From contig CM070726.1 of assembly GCA_036346275.1 (NCBI GenBank), positions 26,819,410 through 26,883,409 of the forward strand: a DNA stretch of 64,000 nucleotides. The letters run 5' to 3'. Source of the DNA: Otatea glauca. Lineage: Eukaryota; Streptophyta; Magnoliopsida; Poales; Poaceae. Each line of letters opens with the position of its first letter. Within the stretch, counting starts at the first letter, position 1. The position numbers and the translations under genes were made by a program. Below, piece after piece: positions 10,078 to 22,355 of this stretch. The notes beneath the pieces were generated by a model. The model ran no database searches. It was given only the letters and a program-made list of their open reading frames with translations, and had not been told where the DNA came from.

Positions 10078-13000
10078 ATGTCGCAATTAGAAAGCATCGG
10101 CTCATCACCAGAAAGAGTAGAAGGTGCTCCTAAGGGGCCAAGCCAACTTACAAGTGTCGAGCCGAACCAGGTTCCAAATGTCGAGGGGGCGAGTAAAGTG
10201 AGGAAGGCCCGAGGACCGAGCAAAGGGGCCACAGGGAGAACGCAGCAAGTTCTCCACTTCAATGCGACGGGCGTTTGCACGGGTCCTCCTAAGTATAAGG
10301 GGCGATACCGCTCATTCCTCGGGCAATTGGTGAGGGAGAGAGTTCCCATAACGGTTAAGGATTGGAGAAAGGAGGTCAGCGCCGAGCAGATGAACCGACT
10401 GTGGGACGAGGTTAAGGGAAAATGGATTATAGAAGAGGAGGATGAAAACAATGCCAGGCGGTACGCCTTGAAGAGGACGGGTGTGGCTCTGAGGCACTTT
10501 AGGGTCTACATGCACAGTGAGTACGTGCTGAAATGGTGTACACCATTCGAGAGGTATCCGTTTGTGAATCCCAATGTTTGGGAGGAGTTCACGAGGATCA
10601 AGAGTACGCCTGAGGCGGAGGAGCTGAGACAGAAAAACGTTGCTACCTAGAGGCTGAACACGCATGCGCACCATCTCGGTTCAGGCGGCTACGAAGGAAA
10701 GAAAGCGGAATGGGCGCGACTAGCCGAGGAGTGCGCCAACTCTGGGACAGCGATGCCTTACTCGCACATATGTGAGGAGCGGGCACGTGACTGGGTATTA
10801 GCGAGGACAAAGAAAACCGCGGACGGGCAGCTGGTAGTACCAAACGCCACTACCGCGCAAGTCATCTCCACCATCGTAAGATATCAAACTTACTACATTG
10901 CAGTCGACCATTCCTGTTGTATTCAGATCTAATTCGTACTCTCTTCTTGCAGGAGGAGGTATGCCAGAGGAAAGAGCAGGGGACCTTTCTTAGCCAAGGG
11001 TCAAATGACATCCTATACTGTGCGATTGGGAAGCCCAACAATAAGGGTCGGGTGCTTGCCGCAGGGGCGGGGCATACGAAGAAGTCCTACTTCCAAGATG
11101 ATGCTGGGAGTACGAGATCAAGATCATAGGAGGCACGTGCGGAGCGCTTGAAGGACACGCTTAGGGAGCAACTGAGGGAGGAGATTAAGGAGGAGATGAG
11201 GGGGAGATGAGGGTGGAGATGATGGCACGTGAGGAGGAGATGATGGCACGTGAGGAGCGCCTAAGGGCCGAGATGATGGCGATGATCTCCCAGAATCAGA
11301 GCCAGATGCCCCTGCCGATTGTAGAGAAACCTGTGCCCCGACCAAGTAGCTGCGGTTCCAAAAATGATAAGTCCGGTCCCCAGCTGAAGGTAATAATTAA
11401 TTTTGCCTAACTTAAAGGTGCGAGGGTAACTCTTCATATATTTTCTCTCAAGTTGTGCACTTTTTGTAGGCGCCTACCAAGTGCCAGCTCACCTTAACGG
11501 AAGACGGATTTCCTGTTGAGACTGCACGCGGGGTTGCATTTCCATGCAAGGAGACCGACACGGTGCATGGTCAGCCTTTGGGGAAGGGCTACATGAGGGT
11601 CCAGGTGGACTACGTCCACGAAGCCTTCTTATCACATTTGCTCGAGTTCCCCCCAACGAAGACATGACCACTCTCGGGCAAGCGCGGATGTCGTTCATCA
11701 AGTGGCCCACGACAGGCGTCGTACTGGTCAAGGTAAAAATCCCCCACATCTTCTGTACCATTCCAGTAGTATTGCAACAAGTTACTTAATTATGCGCGTG
11801 CTTTGTAGGTTCCTACCGTACCTGCGCCTTCCCATGACCATGACGAGTCCTGCACAAAGTACGGAGCTGGTGCATAAAAGGACTAGCATGACAACCACAG
11901 AACAACTGGAGGCCTCTGCTAAAAGGGCAAGGCTCACAAAGGCCACAGCGCCCCCGCAGGTACATGAAAAGCCCACTGCCCCGGCCTCAGAGACTCCTTC
12001 GGCCCAGAAAGGAGAGCTGGCACATGCCACAGAAAAGCCATATGAATTTAAGGCCTACGTACATGGAAAGCACCTTCTGCCTCCCAGCAAATTGAATGCT
12101 CTAGGCATATAGACTCGATAGCTCCATGGATGGTACGTTGACAAAGTGAAAGAGAGCGAGCGTGTCGACTTCAATGTTAGATACAGAAAGGGACATTTCC
12201 ACCGCGAGGAGGATGGGACATTCCCAGTTAGTTTTGAGGATCTATCCCATCTGTACCAACTGATAGCCATCGATATTTCTACTGTACGATCCTGGACGCT
12301 GTGAGTATCGCACCACGTTGCACGACCTTATGACCTCCATAGGATTTTGCATTACGCTTCTTAACATTCAATGCGAGTTGCAGGGCGATGAGGCAGTGGG
12401 TCGTGATGAATCGACAACCAATTGGGTTCGTCGACCCTGAGATTGTGTCCGTGACGATGGCTAGGCTTCAACTGGAATGGGTTGCCTCCTACATCAAGAG
12501 GGCATTGCAAGCTGAATCGAACAAGGACTTTATTCTACTCCCGTACCACGAGGAGTAAGTACCACTTCACCATTCAATTATTTCTACGCACTGAAACCGT
12601 ATGTGAACTTATTTTCTTCGCTGCATACCATTTAATAAGCAACCATTGGGTTCTACTCGTGCTTCTTCCGAGTGACAACAAAGTGTACACTTTTAATTCG
12701 ATTGAAAAGAGACCGATGGCCTACGTGATCAAGCCTCCTTTGGATCAGTAAGTGCACTACTCTTATCTAACACTTTCTGTATTTAACTATGTTCATTATT
12801 TTTTTACTCGACGGCATCTCTGTAATGTATATAGGGGTTTCAAGGAATACGTCGAAGCAGGAGGGACACACGACGACAAAAAGAGCTCCAAGCTGGAGTA
12901 TGTCCGCTTCAAGGTACAAGTGGCTACCATATATAAGATTTACATTTTCTGACAGATTTTCTTCATCTCTTAATTTGTTTTTCTTTCTTCACAGTGTCAT

Positions 13001-13301
13001 CAACAGGGCAGCGACGACCGCTGTGGTTTGTACGTCATGCATCACATGGTGATCTTGATTGCCGGCTCAGAATATTTCCCTAAGGTATATGTACATGCAT
13101 AATAATACAATTAGCCTTTCACATAGAAATTTGAAAACTTAAATTAGAGCACTCGTTTTTATTTTGCAGCTTACGAATATCCCCCAGAAGAGTGTAGACA
13201 GCACTGCACTTAACAAGATACGAGACCACTTATGCCAGTGGTACTGGATAGAATGCTTATCGGAGGACGGACGGTTTAGAGATCCCGAAAGGTCCTACTA
13301 G
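10078..13301 (+). pseudogene. CACTA transposase_24 / Ulp1 protease gene, nine-exon remnant (copy B)
   Basis: The ATG at 10078 opens a frame of transposase_24 (Ptta/En/Spm) type: YKGRYRSFLGQLVRERVPIT, ARRYALKRTGVALRHFRVYM and WEEFTRIKST, then a TAG at 10648 and HHLGSGGYEGKKAEWARLAE in the same frame up to the donor at 10876. Likely exons follow at 10953-11389 (with 21-bp direct repeats near 11217-11260 and frame breaks), 11470-11729 (domain with EDMTTLGQARMSFIKWPTTG), about 11809-12300, 12384-12556, about 12640-12750, 12836-12915, 12995-13085 and 13171-13301. The last five carry a Ulp1 (C48) protease fold: NHWVLLVLL with His at 12644, VYTFNSIEK with Asn at 12695, and QQGSDDRCGLYV with Cys at 13022. 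Introns begin gt and end ag. Stops and shifts make this copy non-functional. Confidence 0.85.
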
Positions 13302-13530
13302 ACCATATGTGAACAATATTACATATCTGAATGTGATTGCATGTGTACTGATGGTTAAGCATGTTTGAGTTCTATTTTGTGAACGAATGTGATATGTGTT
13401 TGTTGTAACAAAGTTTTCGTGTTCTGTGAATATGATATGTTGTCTGTAATTGCTGTGTGAATGTGATATGTGCATATTGTGTGAAATATGTGTTGATTGG
13501 AGGGTGAATTATAAAATAGCACACCACACA
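13302..13530. repeat. 3' spacer with repeated GAATGTGATATG-like motif
   Basis: Variants of gaatgtgatatg occur near 13329, 13385, 13429 and 13458. The reverse form tatcacattc recurs at the equivalent place in the other CACTA copy (about 56660-56770). There is no coding signal. Confidence 0.55.
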
Positions 13531-13745
13531 CATTCATCTCTATCGGTTCTCACAAGAAAATGATAGAGATGAGGTGGTCATCTCTATCGGTTCTTTGTAA
13601 GAAGCGATAGAGATGACATACTCATCTCTATCGGTTCTTTGTATGAAGTGATAGAGATGACAGGATCATCTCCATCGGTTCTTTGTAAGAAGCGATAGAG
13701 ATGAGACTGTCATCTCTATCGGTTCTTTGTAAGAAGTTTTATTTG
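13531..13745. repeat. CACTA 3' subterminal repeats, five 44-bp units
   Basis: The core tatcggttct (once catcggttct) occurs at 13541, 13585, 13629, 13673 and 13718, a regular 44-bp period. Each of the first four is followed by gaagcgatagagatga or a close variant, so it can pair with catctctatcggttc. The block follows the CACTA gene. The terminal inverted repeat expected beyond it is missing. Confidence 0.85.
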
Positions 13746-13918
13746 ATTTGAAGTTTTATTTTGCAACTCATCCTTTTGTTAGGGTTGGATTACAAGATAT
13801 TGAAATAGAAGATAATATTTTAATTCATTCTTGACATTTTAATTAAAAATTTTATTCAATTTCATTTTCTAATTTTAATATTTCTATTTTTATTATTTAG
13901 AATTTTTGTGATGTTACA
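13746..13918 (-). repeat. Solo LTR of a gypsy element, right part (5' end of the LTR on the minus strand)
   Basis: Read on the minus strand this begins tgtaacatcacaaaaattc, like the LTR start at 29926 (tgtaacatcccaaaattt), and is very AT-rich. It is followed by cgaat, which pairs with caaat at 1039-1043 as target duplication. Confidence 0.65.
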
Positions 13919-13923
13919 CGAAT

Positions 13924-15180
13924 CCCGTGTGGAAGGATCCTGGTCTGATCGGTGCCACTAAGGCATTAGCCACCAGGAAAGAGGAGGTCCACAATGGAGA
14001 AGCGTCTTTGAATGCCTTACCCCAGTTGAAATTCCTAACCATGGTCGACGATGACCTCGTTCTCCTGAAAATATTGTCCAAGCTCCTAATGTACGATTAT
14101 GTTCTGGTCTGTATTCGGGATGTAAAGCTTTCTCCCATGGGTTCAAAAACATAACCTAACCTGAGAAATTCAAGCTGGAATCTCTGAAGAGTTTTGATGG
14201 AACTAAAAACCCATCAAAATTCTTGCAAATCTATATTGCCACCATCCAGGCTGCTAGAGGTGATGAAAAAATAATGACCAACTACCTTCCTACTGTTTTA
14301 AAAGGATCAGTACGAACTTGGCTATTTAATCAGCCAGAAGGTTCTATTTCCAGTTGAGAAAATTTGTGCCATGCCATTTGAAACAATTTTAAAAGTTACT
14401 ATACCAAGCTTGGTAAAGAAGATGATTTGCATCGTCTTCACCAAACTTCTGGTGACAATTTATTAAAAGGTTTGTAGAAGTACACAACACCATTACTAAT
14501 ATATCTAACAGCTCTATGATTTGTGCATTCAAGCAGGCTATCTGTTATAAAATGTTTACCGATGATCTCAACATTCATTCGCTGTCTACCAGACCAGAGC
14601 ATTTTGATATGGTAGACAGATACTCAGATGCGCATGAGGCAATTGAGTGGAACCGAATGGTTGACAAAGGCCATGCTCGTCCACAACCTGGCCTCATAGG
14701 GTCGGAACCCAAAGATGGAAAAGATCCCTAAATCTGAAGATCACAAAAGGATGAATGAGAAAAGGAAGACTAAATAGAATGCCCAGCGTGAAGTTGTAGG
14801 AATTGCAGAACGACCTACATACTGCAAGGGAAAGGCACCTTGGAAGAAGTCTGCTTTTTGCCAAGATGACCAGTCTGGTTCCAAAAATCCTCGTACGACC
14901 AGTGGCAATGGTCGCTAGTGTTCGTTGCATAGGATATCAGGACACGACTTGCAGAACTGTCGTACATGATAGAAATGGATGGAAGATTTCTACTTCGACA
15001 AGGGTCCTATGCCTACCTTACTGGAAGATTCAAGAAACAAAGATGCAGATGGTGATGAGGAAATGGGTTATCAAAAGCCTCATAACCACGTCAATGTTAT
15101 ATTCGATGGTTCATCTGCATACACCTCAAAAAGGCAGAATAAAAACTGCATGGAGGGAGGTCAATAGCATTGACAATTGG
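13924..15180 (+). pseudogene. gag of the outer Tat-type element
   Basis: The region resumes the Tat element after the solo LTR. Recognisable gag pieces are KFLQIYIATIQAARGDEKIM, TNYLPTVLKGSVRTWLFNQP, DDLHRLHQTSGDNL and, near 14516, ICAFKQAICYKM. A knuckle-like motif C-x2-H-x4-H-x4-C (CSLHRISGHDLQNC) is at 14919-14960. VNVIFDGSSAY near 15090 marks the link to protease in this lineage. The frame changes several times and has stops, for example within GSISS*ENLC. Gag would have formed the particle shell and bound the RNA. Confidence 0.8.
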
Positions 15181-15867
15181 ATCGGAAAGCCAGAGTATCC
15201 CAAGTGGTCAGATATCGACCTCACCTTCAACAGAAAAGACTGCTCAAAAGGTATGTCAATTCCTAGAAAGCTTCCGTTAGTAGTTTCTCCTACTATTAGC
15301 AATTGTAAAGTTGGAAGAGTTTTAATTGATGGAGCGAGTTCTTTGGACTTATTTTTTATTCATACCATGGATGAGATGCAAATCTCTCGTTTTAAAATAA
15401 GACCTGTTATGAAACGATTTTTTGGGATTGTACCTAGTCCATCAATAACTCCAATAGGACAGATAGTGTTACCTATCACTTTTGGAAATGCTGGCAATTT
15501 CAGAATAGAGTTAATTTCATTTGAAATTGTTGATTTTGAGTCAACATATAATACCATTATGGGTAAACCTTCACTAACCAAGTTTATGGCAACGACTCAT
15601 CATGCCTACCAGAGCTTGAAAATACCTAATACAAAGGGCGTGATTAATGTGCATGGTAACCAGCTTACTGCACTTAATTGTGATCACAAGTCATTGGAAA
15701 TTATTGATCAATTACCATTGAATAATTACAATGATGCAGAAAAGTCTTATAAAACTAACAAGACGGAAAGGCTAAAGGCAACTCCTCAGCCCAATGAGCA
15801 AGTCACCATTGATCCTACCGATCAGTCAAAAACTATTCAAATAGGGTCATTAATGGATGCCAAATAG
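15181..15867 (+). pseudogene. Aspartic protease region of the Tat-type element
   Basis: It lies in the 3' part of a long open frame that ends at 15867. The active-site region is VGRVLIDGASSLDLFF (about 15310-15357), the form taken by Tat-lineage proteases, with DG followed by a small residue instead of the usual D-[ST]-G. Downstream are FGNAGNFRIELISFEIVDFE and YNTIMGKPSLTKFMA, matching the flap-side strands and the LGRP-like motif. The protease would release gag and pol products. The frame stops before reverse transcriptase. Confidence 0.75.
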
Positions 15868-16695
15868 GAAGATGCGCTTGTTACTTTCCTCTGGGCTAAT
15901 GCAGATGTGTTTGCGTGGAAACCATCTGACATGCCTAGGGTCCCAAGGAAAGTGATAGAGTACAGATTAGCCATACGATCTGACATACGACTAGTGAAGC
16001 AGAAGCTACGATGATTCACTCCTGATTAACAAGAAGCCATCCGACAAGAGTTGGACAAACTCTCAGAAGTTGGTTTCATTCGCGAAGTTGATCATCCTAA
16101 TTGGCTTGCAAATCCGGTCATGGTCAAGAAAGAAAACGTTAAGTGGCGCATGTGCATTGATTTCAAAAGTTTAAATAAAGCTTGTCCAAAAGATGGTTTT
16201 CCTTTGGCCTGGATCGACCAATTAGTAGATTCAACAACGGGCTGTGAATTCCTGAGTTTCCCAAACGTATACTCAGGTTATCATCAAATAAGCTTGACAA
16301 GTGAAGATGAAGAGAACACTTCCTTCATAACCCCGTTCGGTCTCTACAGGTACAAGAAGATGCCTTTCAGACTGAAAAATGCTAGAGCCACATACCAGCG
16401 CCTTATGCAGAATGCTTTCTATAGTCAAGTAGGGCATAATATCGAAACTTATGTTGATGATCTCTTTGTAAAGAGCAAAATTAGCTCTAATCATTTGTCA
16501 GACTTGGCTGAAACCTTCAATAATTTGAATAAATATGATATTAAGCCCAATCAAGAAAAATGTGTATTTAGTGTTTCTTTTGGAAAATTGCTTGGTTTCC
16601 TTGTCTATTCACGAGGTATTGAAGTAAATCTTGAGAAGATTCAGACCATTGAATCCTTAAGACCACCTTCAACAGTAAAGGAGTTCAAGGTTTAA
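15868..16695 (+). pseudogene. Reverse transcriptase of the Tat-type element
   Basis: After the stop at 15867 the same polyprotein continues (DVFAWKPSDMP, then two stops near 16011-16029). A clean frame from 16051 to 16695 carries LDKLSEVGFIREVDHPNWLA, WRMCIDFKSLNKACPKD, the palm motif YVDDLFVKSK near 16450 and LLGFLVYSRGIEVN. The YVDD catalytic pair is intact. Palm sequences are complete, but the ORF is cut at both sides. Confidence 0.85.
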
Positions 16696-17703
16696 CTGGT
16701 CAGTTGGCTGCTCTCAGTCATTTTATCTCAAGATCAGGATAATATGGTTTGCCTTTCTTTAAGGTAATTAGAAAACATGACAAGTTCCATTGGTCAGAGG
16801 AAGCGAATAAAGCCTTTAATGACATAAAACCCTATTTGCAAAGCCCACCCACTTTGGCCTCCCCCAACCCTGGAGAGGTGTTGGTGTACTTAGCAGCCTC
16901 AGATAACGTGGTCAGTGCTGTACTGATTGTTAAAGAGATCAGGTTCAAAAACCTATTTATTACGTAAGCGAAGTTTTACACGGACCTAAGGAGCAATACC
17001 CACAGGCTCAAAAATTGCTTTATGCTCTATTAATGGCTTCTAGAAAATTGAGGCATTATTTCCAATAACATCATATTACAATACCATCATCTTTTGCCTT
17101 GTGAAGTATCTTACATAATCAAGACGCAACTGGTCAAATTGCCAAGTGGGCAGTCAAACTGGGGTCATTTAAATCCCATTTTGTAGCCTAAACAACAATT
17201 AAATCTCATATTTTGGCTAAGACTGATACTGATCACCAGAAACTGTACTTTGATGGTTCTTGAGAAATAAAAGGCTCGGGGGTAGCTATAGTATTGGTTA
17301 CACCTAAAGGTGACCAGTAAAATATGTAATCCAGATACATTTCCCTGCTACTAACAATGTGGCAATGTATGAAGGTCTAATAGCTAGGCTCCGAGCAGCA
17401 AAATATCTTTGAGTCCGTCGACTTCTTGCGATGGGCGATTCGCAATTGTTTGTAAATTGGGTTAGCAAGGAATACAGAACGTCCGATGAGGTAATGGCTC
17501 ACTACCTGGATGAAGTGAGGAAATTGGAAAAACATTTTACTCACTTTGAAGTCCAATATATACCGCAAAAAGACAATGTCTTAGCGGACCAGTTGTCAAA
17601 ACAGGGCTCCTCACGACCACCTATTCCAACAAGTGTATTTCTTGAATATTTGTCTAAGCTTTGTATAAATACATTCATAGAACAATCCCCGACCACTGAA
17701 TAG
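16696..17703 (+). pseudogene. RNase H and second RNase H-like domain of the Tat-type element
   Basis: The first RNase H survives as HWSEEANKAFNDIKPYLQSP and LVYLAASDNVVSAVLI (16749-16967). Further on, KLYFDGS then GSGVAIVLVTPKGDQ near 17247-17318 and MGDSQLFVNWVSKEY with VQYIPQKDNVLADQLSKQ (17431-17595) form a second RNase H-like domain. Dual RNase H is a hallmark of the Tat lineage and is my main reason for that assignment. Several stops and a frame break interrupt the region. Confidence 0.8.
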
Positions 17704-17889
17704 GTTGGAGTCCTTGAGCAGAATTCAGATTGGGATAAATCATTTATAGCCTATCTAAAAAATGGGACGCTGCTCGAGGATATTCACAAAAAAGACAAAG
17801 TACAAAGGCATGAATGTATAAAATTCTCAACAATACACCATATAGGAAGGGCACGTATGGTATTCTCATGCGATGTATAACCCAGTAAC

Positions 17890-18959
17890 AACGAAAATTA
17901 TTGCTTAATGAGATACATGGAGGCTTGTGTGGAGTGCATGATTCATACAGAACACTGGTCGGTTATGCTTTTCAACAAGGATTTTATTGGCCAACTGCGT
18001 TGCAGGATGCCATGCATCTTGTGAAAACTTGTGAGCAATGTCAATTTCATGCTCGACAAGTACATTTACCTGCTAATTAGCTGCAAGTCATACCTTTGTC
18101 ATGTACATTTTCGACATGGGGAATTGATATAGTAGGACCTTTACCAAGAGCAACTAAAGGATTCAAATTCCTGTTTGTTGTAATTGATACATTCATAAAA
18201 TGTATTGAAGCTGAGCTTGTAGTTTCTATTATGGCCCAAGCTACCAAGAAATTTTTTGTGGGAAATATAGTCACTAGATTTGGTGTACCTAGTAGACTAA
18301 TTACAAACAATGGATCACAGTTCATTAGTGGTCTGTTTCAAAAATACTGTGATGAAATAAGCACAAAGATTTGTTTTGCTTCAGTTGCTTATCCTAGAGT
18401 AATGGAGCAATTGAAATAGCTAATGGCCAGATTATGCAAGGCATAAAGAAAAGAGTATTTGATTGTCTTACCAAACACTCGGGCTTAGGTAGACAACCTC
18501 TACTCTGTGCTCCGGGCCATTCGAACAATGACCAAATCAACAAGAGAAACTCCTTTTCAACTGGTCTACGGAGAAGAAGTTGTGTTGCCAAATGAAGTTC
18601 ATTTAGGATCTACACGGACCTTTCTCTATGAACTGGTCAATCAAGAAGACCAATGCAAAGATGACATTAATCTTTTAGAAGAAAAGCGAGACCGAGCAGT
18701 GATCAGGTCAGTGCCCTATCTAAAAGGCCTAAAAATATATTACAATAAAAGAGTACAACCACGTACATTAAACATGGGAGACTTGGTTCTAAGGCGTATC
18801 CAGAATCAGTCTAACTTGAATAAGTTATCTTCCAAATGGAAAGGTCCCTTTAATGTAGTATCAATTACGCGAGCAGGCTCTGTTCATCTTGCTATGAAAG
18901 ACAGAAGAATTTTGTCCAACACTTGGAATATCCAACATCTTCGTTCGTTCTATGTGTAA
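17890..18959 (+). pseudogene. Integrase of the Tat-type element
   Basis: A zinc-binding segment (EIHGGLCGVHD ... CEQCQFHARQ) precedes the core. The first catalytic Asp is in WGIDIVGPLP (about 18120). The second lies in LITNNGSQF (about 18297), where the expected Asp is Asn. A lost base near 18400 shifts the frame around the catalytic Glu region. The C-terminal part, 18507-18959, is open and holds TRETPFQLVYGEEVVLPNEV and SKWKGPFNVVSITRAGSVHL, the GPF/Y module. No chromodomain follows, as expected for Tat. Confidence 0.85.
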
Positions 18960-19440
18960 ATAAATTTCTTTTTTAATTTACATATGTTACCTCTTTAGTT
19001 GTTATGTTTTGAAACTGTGTTTATTCTAATAATCCTTTTGGAACTCACAAAAGTCATCATTTGACCAACTTCCTTATACACAACATACAAAGTTGCTGGT
19101 TGGATTGTGAGATAACATCTAATAGAGACTTTGCTTATAAGCTAGTTCCTATTGTATTGAAACTCATTAGCATGACCTTATCTCCGATTTGCTGCGACTT
19201 AATAACAAGTACTACATGAAGAGAATTGTTCATCACTCATAAAACTATTTGTATTTCGAACATATCACTATTCAGTGCACAAACAGTTTTGGACTAGTGA
19301 TATACTCAGAAAAATATTCACATAAATAAACACAAGATAGAATTTGACACAAAAAGAGATTCTTTTTCATTCGTTTCAATAAGATCATACATTTTGTTTA
19401 TATATAATCTTTACATTTCTCATGTATGTCTCGACGGCAG
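18960..19440. other. No gene; spacer between integrase and the antisense frame
   Basis: AT-rich, no coding signal on either strand. Confidence 0.5.
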
Positions 19441-22355
19441 AAGCTACTTCTGCACATTTTCTATTAATCTCTCTTGAGTGCTAAACTTCAAGTCGGGCAC
19501 TAGTTTCTCTAGTTCAACCACATCCTTGTAGAAACGCCTCAACTTGACGAAGAGGGTACCTACTTGGGAACCAATCAAAGCTTGAAATGCAACTTTCATA
19601 GTCTGCACCATGAGGGAGATTTGCCTCTGAATGATCTTTAATTGATTGTTCACTCCCCCGACCAATTCCTCAAACAATAGATTTGTAAGTTTTATTTATT
19701 TCCCTTTTAAATCCGTTGCAATCTTTTGAAGCTATTTAAGAATAATGTTCAGAGTAGATATCCTACCTCTCTGAACTGTGACCAAATATTTTGTGAAGAT
19801 CTTTAGCTGGTCGGTGAGTCTGTCCATTTCATCTTTCCTCACCAATCTCTATTCATCAGCTTTTAGTCTCTCTTCTTCCCAGCCGAAAAGTTGAGATTTA
19901 TTGGCCTTTATTATATTTTTCAAGTCTACAAAGATTGATTTTATGTTTTCATTTTTCCCAAGTAAAATTGAGTTTAAGACAAGTTAGAATTATGTTTTAC
20001 TAGCTATCTCAGACTCTTTTGTCTGAAGAGTATTTTTATACTCCTCGGAGAGCCTTTCGAGTTTGTCCTCATTCCTTTTGAAGGACTCGTGGAGTCCAGC
20101 AATTTTATCTTCAAAGTATTTTTTAGCAGGAACAAGATCAAACTTATATCCTTTGGTGGTATTTTGAGCCACCAGGAGTTGCTTCTCTAATTCTTTTAGT
20201 TGTTCTTCTTATTTGTGCCAGAATAGTTATGTCAAAACAAAAAGATAAGAGAAAAGAAGGAAAATAACAGTGAAGCTTATACTTAATTTTTATTTTTCTG
20301 CTTTGGCCTTGGCCAAAGTCCTTGCTTGCTGGTTTAGCAGGTCGAACATTTTTTTGAATGCTGAAGAATAGCAAAAAAAGGCAAGTGAATTAAAAGTGAT
20401 CCTTCCCAAAAAAAAGAACAAGGGAGAAAAGATAAATACCATTGTTATCAAAAACTTGCTTGAAGTCTCTCTAGTCGGATTGACTAGAGGAAGAGACTAG
20501 TGGAAGAGCCACTAGTTGGATAATCGCCCTTTCAGGCGATACCCCTTATTGGTCGGACTGGCCAATACCTCCGCTATGGGAGGAATATCCTTGATCACCT
20601 CACCAGTAGAAGTTTCCTCTCCAACGATGGTGGTCGCCTCGACCTCCTAGGTCGTCATCACCGAAGGACGATCAACCTCCTCTGTGGTCAGCGGGTTTTG
20701 ACTGACCAGTGTTTGACCACCAATAGCCAGAAGGTTTTCACCTCCGGTGCTAAGTGGGTTCACATGCCCACTGGTAGGAGCAACCTTTTCGGTTGAAGCC
20801 AAGGCATGATCCTCACTGGTCATTGCTAGATCAACCAGTGGGTTAGCCTCAACCCCAACCTATGCAGCTGCATCCTAACCCTTAAAGGTATCAGGGATAG
20901 TGGCTTGGGGGCTAAGAGCAAATAACCATAAATTAAAAAAAATTATGAAGACAAATTCTCGGAATAAAAATGTAAAAATCACATACTTGCATTGGAGGCC
21001 TAAGTATATCCCAGGATAATATAAGTAAAGACGCCTCTATATTCAAATTGGGGTCTTCTTCTTTCTCCTTATGATTAGAGGAACATTGTCCTCCAAATCC
21101 TCACTCTCACCTTGGATAAAGGGGAATGTTGGAAGATGTCGAAATGGGCCATCCCAGTTGTGGTTGAACCATTTTTTGAGGTGCACCTGGGATGAGGTCC
21201 TCGTTTGTGTCCCCGCAGTGAACGGAATCCTCTTGCCCTATGCTGGGTCATGTGCACTCTTAGAGTGCACACCACTAACCGGCACCAAAGCTTGACTAGT
21301 GCTAGTTAGGTCAGCACTAGTTTTAGCGGTGACAGGATTCACCACTTTCAGAGCAACTTTGGTCTTCATTTTCTTAACCGGAGGTGTTGGGGCTGAGACC
21401 TCAGGTTGCTCACCAGGTCTCTTCTGACCATGCATCTAAGAAAATTCGATTGTCAATCACAAAAGGGAATTTGAAAAAAAATGGTACTAACCATGATGCA
21501 TTCGTTTATGAACTCATCTGTTTGCCTTATCATGCTGGATCTGTTCATCCAAAACAGCCAGGTAAGACCCGTCAGCAGAGATGCGCAGCATAGACGCAAC
21601 TCTCGACTAGGCCTCCTCGTCGGTCAGCATTGATAGGAGAAATATTCAAAAATAATATCAATACAGTCCTTTGATTCAACTAAAGAGGTCGGTAAAGGAG
21701 AGTATTCTTACCTCCAAGTTCGTTCTGAGTCGGATCCTAGTCACTTCCATCCTCTAGGCGAATCGACACCACCTCTTCAAAGGACTAATCTTATGGAAAT
21801 TGTACATGATCTTCTGCCCCATCAGACTTCCCTTCACCAAATTCCCGATGATTTTCATAATTTCCTTCTCCTCCTCGGTAAGGAGTCCTTTTCCTTATTT
21901 GTTTCAGTCTTGGCCTAGCTCGAGGCTGCTTTCCCGGTAAATCGGAGATGGCTCCCCCTAGGAATTTCTGAGTAGGACCACTCCTTTCGGTAATCCCTCC
22001 ATGTATCCTTGGTTGGGAGAGGAGGATATTGTGAGGCCATCTTATCTTAGAGCTTAAAATATGCGCTCTCGAAGAGGTCCTGGCTCTTACTATTTTTGGT
22101 ATATTGATAGAAGAAGCGAAAAAGCTAAATAGCAGGAGGGATTCCAAGAAAAGCCTCGCAAAGAAGCAAGAAAATGCTCAAAATAAGAATGGAATTGGGA
22201 GGAACATGATGTAGCTCAAATCATAATGTTCGAGCACATCGGCTAAAAACTCACTTTCTGGACGGCTAAAATCTCATAATGATCGAGCACATCGGCTAAA
22301 AACATCATGAGTTGCCCCTCTTGCGCCACCAGCTTCATGTTCTCTCACCACTACG
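19441..22355 (-). pseudogene. Antisense accessory frame (aORF, gypsy-type transposase_28-like) of the Tat element, main part
   Basis: Reading leftwards from 22355, degraded coding sequence includes a helix like the CEAFLGI region of transposase_28-type proteins (frame-broken near 22150-22290), RIHGGITERSGPTQKFLGGA (about 21950-22010), a basic stretch VKKMKTK (about 21360), and coiled-coil-rich blocks YFEDKIAGLHESFKRNEDKL (about 20070-20130) and NNQLKIIQRQISLMVQTMKV (about 19590-19660). Such minus-strand frames downstream of integrase are known in Tat elements of grasses; their function is unsettled. The 5' end of the frame lies across the Tekay insertion at 44386-44483. Stops, shifts and intron-like gaps break it into pieces. 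Confidence 0.7.

Noticed and set aside
13541..13745. CRISPR-like array (regular repeats and spacers)
   Set aside because: The spacers are also repeated, units are inverted hairpins, and the setting is a plant CACTA end.
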